DNA of 64,000 nucleotides. It comes from Trachythela sp. YZ-2020 (lineage: Eukaryota; Cnidaria; Anthozoa; Malacalcyonacea; Clavulariidae). This document shows positions 39,453-45,545 of the stretch, one piece after another (position 1 is the stretch's first letter; each line of letters starts with the position of its first letter). The notes under the pieces were generated by a model that saw nothing but the letters and a program-made list of their open reading frames with translations, did not search any database and had not been told where the DNA came from. Position numbers and translations under genes: made by a program. Where the stretch lies: the NCBI GenBank assembly GCA_016169945.1, contig JADLSH010000393.1:8345501-8409500 (forward strand), written 5' to 3'.

Positions 39453-39863
39453 ATGGCAAGTGTTGTAGCATCAGGATTATTTAATGCAATGGCATTCGCA
39501 GGTGCCGGGTTTCTATTTAAGTCACTCGATAAAGATGGTTATGAGAAAGAAACTAAAAGACACAACCTAGCAATGGAAAAATTATCAGCCGATAAAGAAA
39601 AGTGGTATGAAGAAGAGGTAAAAATTAAAAACAAGACAGAATTACTTCGTCAACAACTGTCTGACGCAAACGCGGATATCAACACAACGAACAAAGCTTT
39701 AGACAACCTAAGAAAAATAACATATCAAGAAAGGACATTCACAAGACCCCCGCATATCTCAGATTACTATGAACCATCTGACGAGATGAAAGAGTATCAA
39801 AACGTTGTTATTGGAGTCACTGGACTGATTGGTGGATGGGGTGTTTACAAATTAATTTTTTAA
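39453..39863 (+). CDS. Membrane protein with central coiled coil, 136 aa
   Basis: The N-terminal hydrophobic segment (FNAMAFAGAGFLFKSL) is followed by a long charged helix (KRHNLAMEKLSADKEKWYEE through NTTNKALDNLRK), a conserved-looking RTFTRPPHISDYYEPSDEM, and a C-terminal hydrophobic end (VVIGVTGLIGGWGVYKLIF). Both ends hydrophobic around a coiled coil suggests spanning or clamping a membrane. Begins on TAATAATAAATG, 23 bases after the previous stop. Confidence 0.78.
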   Translation: MASVVASGLFNAMAFAGAGFLFKSLDKDGYEKETKRHNLAMEKLSADKEKWYEEEVKIKNKTELLRQQLSDANADINTTNKALDNLRKITYQERTFTRPPHISDYYEPSDEMKEYQNVVIGVTGLIGGWGVYKLIF

Positions 39864-39879
39864 AAAATGTATGAAAGAA

Positions 39880-39912
39880 AATTTCAAAGACAAAAAAAAA
39901 GCCTTTGAAATT
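39880..39912. terminator. Hairpin between convergent genes
   Basis: AATTTCAAAG and CTTTGAAATT flank a 13-base A-rich loop, between the stops at 39863 (plus) and 39926 (minus). Confidence 0.65.
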
Positions 39913-39925
39913 GATTAATCCTCAC

Positions 39926-41104
39926 TTACTCACTGTCATACTCTGACTCACTTATCTCATCTTCACTTAGCTCATCTTCACTTCGTTCAGAATATGTTTC
40001 ACTCGCCTGGTTAGTGGTTAAACTGTAACTACACTCACTAACTTCGCTGTTATCTGTATCACTTTCCTCTGCTTCACTTTGTTCACTACGTTCAGGTTCA
40101 CTACGTTCATCTTTTACACCGTTGGCTTGTTCTGCTTTGCTAATGGCTTTACCAATGGCAATACCATAATCAAATTTTATATTTCTAATTTTTTCTTTAT
40201 ATTTTTTCAAAGATAAAAGTTTTGGTTTTGGTTTTGGTTTTGGTTTTAACATTGGTTCTGGTTCTGGTTTATCAATCTTTTGTAATGTGTAAACAGTCCC
40301 GTCTATTTTGATGTCTTTCCCCATATAGTAAGACACACTACCCGGATTAATTTTCATCTCCTTTCCTACTTTAAACATAGATGTGAAGCCCTGTTTTTCT
40401 CCTGTCTTTTTGTTTGTTAGAACAAACATTAAGTGTTTTACAATTTTAACCTTTAGTTTTTTAGTAAGCTCCTCTGCACTCATCCTTGAGGAGTACTTAA
40501 GATTTAAATTTCTCGCTAAGAGTTTAAGATCTTTAATGCTTGTAATTATAGGTTTTGTTTTATCCATCCAAAACTCCTCACTTAGCTCTTCTACTTTGGT
40601 TTTATCTCCTTTGCAGGCAAAATAATTATAGTTATCACCTTCCCAATGTTTGTATATGTGTTCATCACCTTTTTCAATACCACATTTTTCACAAAAAACT
40701 GATCCATTAATTTCTGTAAAACTATGAAAACAACCGTAACCATACTCCTCCTTGCTTTCTTCATCTTCATCACTACTGCTGTAATAGTCATCTTCATCAT
40801 CATCAGAAAAGTCATCACGAGCTAAAAGTTTAGCCTCGTCACTATTAATGTCGTATCCCCTTTCTTTAACTTTTTTAAGCCATTCGGCCGTCTTTGTCTT
40901 CTCAATGTTGTTATAAAGGTTTATGTAATTACAAGTCGGACAGTTGTGTTTACTTTCACCGATAAAGTGACCATCAAGATCACACTGTTTTTCCATATCG
41001 ATTTCGGTTAAATCTTCAGGTAAATATCCTATTTGTTTTAACTTGAATAATGTTTTCCATTTAACTTTAAACGAAAACTTTTCATTTGAACTTAAAGTAT
41101 TCAT
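39926..41104 (-). CDS. Zinc-, SAP- and NUMOD-like DNA-binding protein, 392 aa
   Basis: The N-terminal third has two Cys/His clusters (Cys41, His46, Cys55, Cys58; and Cys125, His127, Cys138, Cys141) separated by an acidic Asp/Ser run. Residues about 188-220 (IKDLKLLARNLNLKYSSRMS) resemble a SAP or Rho-N helical DNA-binding module. Residues about 225-276 (NKKTGEKQGFTSMFKVGKEM then INPGSVSYYMGK) resemble the NUMOD1/IENR1 helix-turn-helix of homing nucleases, but without a nuclease domain. Then PKPKPKPK and a Glu/Ser-rich acidic tail. The early-type promoter suggests a regulator or replication factor. Domain calls are by pattern only. Confidence 0.75.
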   Translation of the reverse strand: MNTLSSNEKFSFKVKWKTLFKLKQIGYLPEDLTEIDMEKQCDLDGHFIGESKHNCPTCNYINLYNNIEKTKTAEWLKKVKERGYDINSDEAKLLARDDFSDDDEDDYYSSSDEDEESKEEYGYGCFHSFTEINGSVFCEKCGIEKGDEHIYKHWEGDNYNYFACKGDKTKVEELSEEFWMDKTKPIITSIKDLKLLARNLNLKYSSRMSAEELTKKLKVKIVKHLMFVLTNKKTGEKQGFTSMFKVGKEMKINPGSVSYYMGKDIKIDGTVYTLQKIDKPEPEPMLKPKPKPKPKLLSLKKYKEKIRNIKFDYGIAIGKAISKAEQANGVKDERSEPERSEQSEAEESDTDNSEVSECSYSLTTNQASETYSERSEDELSEDEISESEYDSE

Positions 41105-41108
41105 CTCT

Positions 41109-41143
41109 CCTTTATTAGTGTGTTTTTGTATACGATCCTTTAA
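41109..41143 (-). promoter_or_regulatory. Early-type bipartite motif, 392-aa gene
   Basis: On the minus strand TTAAAGGATCGTATAC, then ACTAATAAAG five bases before the ATG. Confidence 0.8.
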
Positions 41144-41173
41144 CTTTTTAGTTAGTACTGTAAAAATAAATTC

Positions 41174-41192
41174 GTAACCCGTTTTGGGTTAC
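41174..41192 (-). terminator. 3' hairpin of the 101-aa gene
   Basis: GTAACCC and GGGTTAC are perfect seven-base arms around a five-base loop, nine bases beyond the stop at 41201 on the minus strand. Confidence 0.7.
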
Positions 41193-41200
41193 AAATACAA

Positions 41201-41506
41201 TCACCTACGATGCTCTGGAAGTAGGTAACGAAGGCTGTCTGGTATTTTACTTTTTCCAACACCATACTTTTGTATAATGTCTTTTCTAACTTTCTCACAC
41301 TCTAGGTGTTTGTTTACGGTAACTTTATAAAACTCACCCTTTTCTCTTAACTTAAGATTATGTCTGATACAGTCGAAGATGAAGTCATGGATTACAGGTT
41401 CGTGTGGATAGAACCTTTTGTATATGCTTACAGCACGTTTGTATAGCTTTTCTTTTTGAGTTCTTATGTTAGTAACTTTAAAGTATTTGTCATCACAGAA
41501 ACACAT
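41201..41506 (-). CDS. Unknown basic protein, 101 aa
   Basis: Small, basic, helical (TQKEKLYKRAVSIYKRFYPH, IIQKYGVGKSKIPDSLRYLL) with an N-terminal CFCDD. No family recognised. It is the first gene inside the right TIR boundary, and its promoter belongs to the early class, so a DNA-associated or host-interaction role is conceivable. Its ATG coincides with the inner end of the right TIR, mirroring the position of the polymerase ATG at the left TIR. Confidence 0.75.
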   Translation of the reverse strand: MCFCDDKYFKVTNIRTQKEKLYKRAVSIYKRFYPHEPVIHDFIFDCIRHNLKLREKGEFYKVTVNKHLECEKVRKDIIQKYGVGKSKIPDSLRYLLPEHRR

Positions 41507-41542
41507 CCTTTATTAGTATGTATTTGTATACGATCCTTTAAA
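41507..41542 (-). promoter_or_regulatory. Early-type bipartite motif, 101-aa gene
   Basis: On the minus strand TTTAAAGGATCGTATAC, then ACTAATAAAGG directly joined to the ATG. Confidence 0.8.
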
Positions 41543-41545
41543 TCA

Positions 41546-41570
41546 ATTTAAAAGGTTTTTACCTTTAAAA
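41546..41570 (-). terminator. 3' hairpin after the right TIR gene
   Basis: On the minus strand AAAGGT-AAAA-ACCTTT. Compared with the left copy (AAAGGC-AAAA-GCCTTT) both partners of one base pair have changed. Confidence 0.65.
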
Positions 41571-41588
41571 ATGAAAGTGTTTTTTTTT

Positions 41589-41966
41589 TTAGTCCTCGGG
41601 CTCGTCCTCTGGTTTGTTTAACTTACATAGCTTGGTAACCTTGAAGACAAGGTATTTACTAAGACCTTCATCAACGCTTTTTGCGTATACACCTGTGATT
41701 TTAAAGTGTATTATGATATTCGCTGTACCTTTGTTTAGTAATTCACTTTGTTGCTTAACTGATAAACCCTTTGACTTTAAATATAACACGTTACCATATA
41801 GTTGGTTTTTCGTTCCATGTTCATATGCTAGACTTTTAATTTTGTCAATGACATCTTCAGGGATGACTACTGGAATGTCATAACCACTAAACTTGTCTTC
41901 CTTTACCCCCCACGTTAATGTTTCATCGAGTTCAAATTTAACTTCACTTAATTCTTTAAATGACAT
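41589..41966 (-). CDS. Unknown 125-aa protein encoded in the right TIR
   Basis: Second copy of the terminal gene at 25056-25442, nearly identical. It lacks three residues near the acidic tail (an in-frame 9-base indel) and differs at TKDV versus AKSV in the middle. Because both indel and substitutions keep the frame, the copy looks maintained. Same promoter and hairpin arrangement. Function unknown. Confidence 0.8.
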   Translation of the reverse strand: MSFKELSEVKFELDETLTWGVKEDKFSGYDIPVVIPEDVIDKIKSLAYEHGTKNQLYGNVLYLKSKGLSVKQQSELLNKGTANIIIHFKITGVYAKSVDEGLSKYLVFKVTKLCKLNKPEDEPED

Positions 41967-41972
41967 GTTACC

Positions 41973-42007
41973 TCTTTATTAGTATATTTTTTATGTGATC
42001 CTTTAAA
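41973..42007 (-). promoter_or_regulatory. Early-type bipartite motif, right TIR gene
   Basis: On the minus strand TTTAAAGGATCAC, 11 bases, ACTAATAAAG, matching the left TIR copy. Confidence 0.75.
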
Positions 42008-42167
42008 CTATTGTATGTATGTTCGTGACCCTGGTGTGGGGGTATTTGTTGGGGGTGGATTTATGAAACCGGATTAAAGTGGTTTTATAATTTGATGACT
42101 TGACAAATTAGAGTAAGATAGTAGATGAAAGTAGACAATGCGCGTGAATCGGTGTTCTTCCTATACT

Positions 42168-42173
42168 TACATC
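42168..42173. repeat. Right 6-bp target-site duplication (TACATC)
   Basis: Identical to 24849-24854 and directly abuts the CCTATACT terminus of the PLV. Confidence 0.97.
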
Positions 42174-43405
42174 AGTTAAATTGTGAAGTAACTCATCATG
42201 ATCAGATGAGCATGCTGATTCAGCAGCGAGGGTTGGACCAATATTGATAAAATAGTCATTTAAATGTTCAGCTATATGTTCGCATTGATTATATGTATTT
42301 CCATTTATATTAATTTCTGCAATATTAGATGATTTCCCACCTTTACCTAACAGGGTGTTAACCAGCGACCATGTCTTTTTCATGTCTTTTGCTAGGGAAA
42401 GTTCACTAAATTTTGTTTGATAATAGACTGTTTTGGCTTTCTTAATTTCCGAGTTAACTTTATTTCTCTCTGATTTAAATTTATCCCAGTGAATCTGCGA
42501 ATTGTATTTCTTCGCTCTCTTTTTATGAAAGTCTCTAGATCTCATCAGTTTTTTAATATCGGAATTTATCCAAGGGATAGAGTTATGCTTTATACTTTTA
42601 TACATTAAAGGGGCGTGCCGATCAAGGACTTCTAAAAAAAAGGACTTCCAAATTTGCCAGCTGTTGTTTGGGTCGACACATTGTGTGATTAAATACCAGG
42701 GTATTCCGGATAATTCCTGAATAAAGTCATTGTCATTAAATCTTTTAAAATTTCGAACTTTCGAGCGAGTTTGTCTATATTTAGGCATGATTATCCTTCT
42801 AACCGCGTAAATTAAGCTGTGATCTGACATCCCCAAGTCAATTACGCCACTATTAGAGATATTATTAGGTTGATTGGTGAATATTAGATCAATCAAAGTT
42901 GAAGAAGTATTAGTTATTCTACTTGGCTCCTTAATCAACTGTTCTAAATTATATAATGCACTTAAAAACATCAACTTTTTGGTGTTAGAGTCTTGTGGTG
43001 ACTTAAGCATATTACAGTTTATGTCACCTATTACCAGCAAATCTTTGTTTTCAGCATCACATTTACTAAGAAATATTTCAAAGGCATTGAACAGTTCTAT
43101 CTCAGAGTTAGGCGGTCTATACCATGCACTTATGAGGAAAGCCTTATTTCGTGGTTTACAGATTTCAATACTAATCATTTCAAGACAGTCTACGTTCAAA
43201 TCCTTCCGTTCACAGAAGGAGTATACCTCACGAATATAAACAGCCACTCCGCCCCCAAATCTGTTACGATCCCTACGAATTACAGTATATCCTGGAATAT
43301 TAATTTCACTATCAGTTACATAATTATCAATTTTAGTCTCGTTTATAGCAAAGACGTCAATTTCTGATTTAGGTAATATCAATCTGAGCTTATGGTACAG
43401 CTAAC
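42168..43405 (-). pseudogene. CR1/L2-like retrotransposon, 5' half (split by the PLV)
   Basis: The minus-strand frame from about 43405 to the insertion encodes an APE-type endonuclease lacking its first motif (VFAINETKID, RRDRNRFGGGVAVYI, LLVIGDINCNML, STLIDLIFTN, MSDHSLIYAV) and the linker to the RT (IPWINSDIKKLMRSRDFHKK, YYQTKFSELS). The frame crosses the duplicated TACATC as two whole codons, so it runs in phase into the half at 24848. The element is 5'-truncated at about 43405. It was therefore already partial when the virus-like element landed. Confidence 0.9.
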
Positions 43406-43734
43406 CATGCTGGCTGTTTCTCTATTTTGGCCAAACAAAAGCTTATTTTTGGCCTACATAAAAAGTCATAAAACCTATCCAAACCATTACAAATATGCCA
43501 ATTATATATGCCAGCATCACATAATCTAAAGTTCGAACGAAAAATGGCTTCTTTTATACAGACTTAAAGCAACCATGAGGCAGTAAGAGTAAATGAGCAA
43601 ACTAACCATAAATTTAATTCATAAACTTACATATTTATAAGCTTTTAAGAATTAATTATATAAAGTATAGTATCCGCCATTACAGGACAAAAACAGGACA
43701 CAAACAGTCAAACATCATTTCCGCCCATGTTTCC
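43406..43734. other. No gene recognised
   Basis: AT-rich sequence between the truncated retrotransposon and a minisatellite. Nothing assignable. Confidence 0.4.
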
Positions 43735-43925
43735 ACTTGCACACAAACTCGGAATCTCGGAAACTCGGAATCTCGGAATCTCGGAAACTCGGAATCTCGG
43801 AAACTCGGAAACTCGGAAACTCGGAATCTCCGAAACTCGGAATCTCGGAAACTCGGAATCTCGGAATCTCGGAAACTCGGAATCTCCGAAACTCGGAATC
43901 TCGAAAACTTGGAATCTCGGAAATA
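43735..43925. repeat. Minisatellite of GGAATCTC / GGAAACTC units
   Basis: Nine-base units GGAATCTCG and GGAAACTCG alternate for about 190 bases, keeping open frames by virtue of the unit length (a multiple of three). The apparent proteins are artefacts. A shorter tract of the same units lies at 44216-44268. Confidence 0.92.
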
Positions 43926-44062
43926 TATAATCACGCCGAGTATACTACTTTAACACCATGTACGAGTCTTAAAAATCAAACAAACTTCAACGCTTAATAA
44001 CACGCTTTTTGACCTATTTGAAATTTAAATAGTTTTACATATAAGAATTTTTTCATGGTTTA

Positions 44063-44090
44063 GCGTGCTCAATCGAGCTATTGAGCACGC
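44063..44090. repeat. Perfect 11-bp hairpin
   Basis: GCGTGCTCAAT, six-base loop CGAGCT, ATTGAGCACGC. It lies between two tracts of the same minisatellite. Confidence 0.8.
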
Positions 44091-44215
44091 GGGAAGTTGG
44101 GAGAGCACGAAAAAGCGTAAGATAGAGCTTTGATAATAATATAATTCATACAAAATCTGCGAAATATATCATAGTTCGAGTACAAACCAGTCAACTATTA
44201 CAAATGGTCAATTTT

Positions 44216-44268
44216 GAAACTCGGAAACTCGAAATCTCGGAATCTCGGAAACTCAGAAACTTGGAAGT
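44216..44268. repeat. Second GGAAACTCG minisatellite tract
   Basis: Degenerate units as at 43735-43925, separated by about 290 bases, suggesting an insertion into or deletion within one array. Confidence 0.8.
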
Positions 44269-44355
44269 CCCTTCTCGGCCATCGTAGTAAATGAGATATT
44301 TTTGCTTTTATTTACCTTTCTTGTTTATAGCATTGACTGTCAACATCAAAATAGC

Positions 44356-45109
44356 CAGTGCTGTAAAAGTTACTTTTTTTTGGAACTAGTTACAGTTACA
44401 GTTACATGTTCAAAAAAGGAACTAGTTACTGGTAAAAGTTACATGAAAAAAAACGTAACTAGTTACCGTTACAAAGTTACTTCAAAATTTTTGTAACTAG
44501 TTACAAAGTTACATTCCCCCAGTTTACTATTTAGTATTTACAATAACCGCAGGGGTATGGAGAAGAGCGGATTTCTAGCTTGTGACACTGGTACTGTCTT
44601 TAAATTAAGGAACAAGTCAACAACTACTCAATAAACCAGCTACTCAATAGCCCATGAAAAATTAACAATTATGTTGAAAAAATCTTAAAATAGTGAAGAT
44701 TTATACAATTTACAAAAATAATGCGCCCGTGACCACTGACCAGTGGTCAGCAGATTAGCGTTGATAATTTGGCCAAGACGTTATGTTGCCTTGCATGAAA
44801 TATTGAAATGTTCAATACTTCGATAGTTCGATTACAGTACGTAATGAATTGACAATTTGAATTTGTCAAATTTGACTGTAGATTAATTAATTATTAAATG
44901 GTAGAAGTTAGCCTGAAAATGTAACGGAAAAGTAACTTTAACGCTGATAACATATGTAACGCGTTATCGTTCCATTTTGAGCAAAAAAGTAACTAGTTAC
45001 AGTTACAGTTACCTCCTTGCAAAATGTAACTAGTTACCCCTATAGTTACTCAAAAAAGTAACGATTACTTGTAATTTCGTTACTTGTAACGAAGTTACTT
45101 ACAGCACTG
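44356..45109. mobile_element. Non-autonomous hAT element (MITE), 8-bp TSD
   Basis: The ends are CAGTGCTGTAA and its inverse TTACAGCACTG, matching the hAT terminal consensus. The 8-bp sequence AAAATAGC flanks both sides (44348-44355 and 45110-45117). Subterminal regions on both sides are packed with GTAACTAGTTAC palindromes and CAGTTACAGTTAC repeats, plausible transposase binding sites. No coding capacity in 754 bp. Confidence 0.93.
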
Positions 45110-45117
45110 AAAATAGC

Positions 45118-45236
45118 CAATCTGCAGTCGTCGACGAGATCGCGACTGCTCTCGTGAAAACAAGCGTCCTCAATAACGCATACGCACTTAAAATCTATGA
45201 CGTCAGCCAGCTTCGAACGCTGTCGTCCAGGCGTCG
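45118..45236. other. GC-richer flank, no gene
   Basis: Contains CGTCGTCCAGGCGTCGCGTC just before the minisatellite. It corresponds in inverse to the GACGACGGCG sequence following the tract at 1876-2022. Confidence 0.4.
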
Positions 45237-45345
45237 CGTCGTCGTTGCGTAAAGTCGCTATTATGTCGTGTCGTGGTGTTATGGTCGTGTCATCTTGTCA
45301 TTATATCGTGTCAATATGCCATTATGTCTTGTCATTATGCAATTA
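45237..45345. repeat. Second TCATTATGTCGTG-type minisatellite
   Basis: Units ATTATGTCGTGTC, TCATTATATCGTGTC and AATATGCC continue from TTGCGTAAAGTCGC. It is the same family as 1876-2022 but inverted relative to its unique flank. Confidence 0.65.
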
Positions 45346-45419
45346 TGCCAATGGTATTCGATTGTTTCAAGTTTTAAACTGTCAAAAACGTTATATATTA
45401 TTTAATTAAATAAACTAGG

Positions 45420-45545
45420 GGCCTTAATAAAAAGTCTCTCCGCGGGTTTCTAGTGGGCTCCTAGCCCTATAATAGAAGTAAATCATAACAAACAATGTAA
45501 ATACTCTATTCTGTGGGCGAAATAAATTAATAATAATAATAATAA
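45420..45545 (+). mobile_element. Non-LTR retrotransposon 3' tail fragment
   Basis: A GC-rich phrase (TCTCCGCGGGTTTCTAG), then a terminal GTGGGCGAAATAAATTA and an (ATA)n run at about 45527-45545. It looks like a severely 5'-truncated retroelement copy. No coding sequence. Confidence 0.45.

Larger units (their letters stand above)
24855..42167. mobile_element. Complete Maverick/Polinton-like virus (PLV), 17.3 kb
   Basis: The element is bounded by inverted terminal repeats (24855-25524 and 41506-42167) with AG...CT ends and a perfect 6-bp TSD. It carries the Maverick/Polinton hallmark set: protein-primed family B DNA polymerase, retroviral-type integrase and A32-like ATPase, plus capsid candidates. 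About 20 ORFs show no visible frameshift or stop, unlike the retroelements around it. Layout: plus-strand replication block at left (terminal gene, PolB, small protein), a central mostly minus-strand morphogenesis block (ATPase, capsid, membrane proteins), a plus-strand block (penton, integrase, membrane proteins) and a minus-strand terminal block. It lacks an obvious adenain-like protease and is smaller-capsid-gened than classical Polintons, so it is best described as PLV-type. Confidence 0.96.
41506..42167 (-). repeat. Right terminal inverted repeat (about 662 bp)
   Basis: Inverse of 24855-25524. It contains the second copy of the terminal gene, its promoter, its hairpin and the second outward end. 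The inner edge supplies the shared promoter block for the 101-aa gene just as the left copy supplies it for the polymerase. Confidence 0.95.

Noticed and set aside
24855..42167. Contaminating free virus misassembled into the contig
   Set aside because: The perfect 6-bp duplication and in-phase continuation of one retrotransposon across both sides argue for true integration.
43680..43997. Several overlapping repeat-protein frames
   Set aside because: Arise only from a nine-base minisatellite with no stops; no start context or domain.
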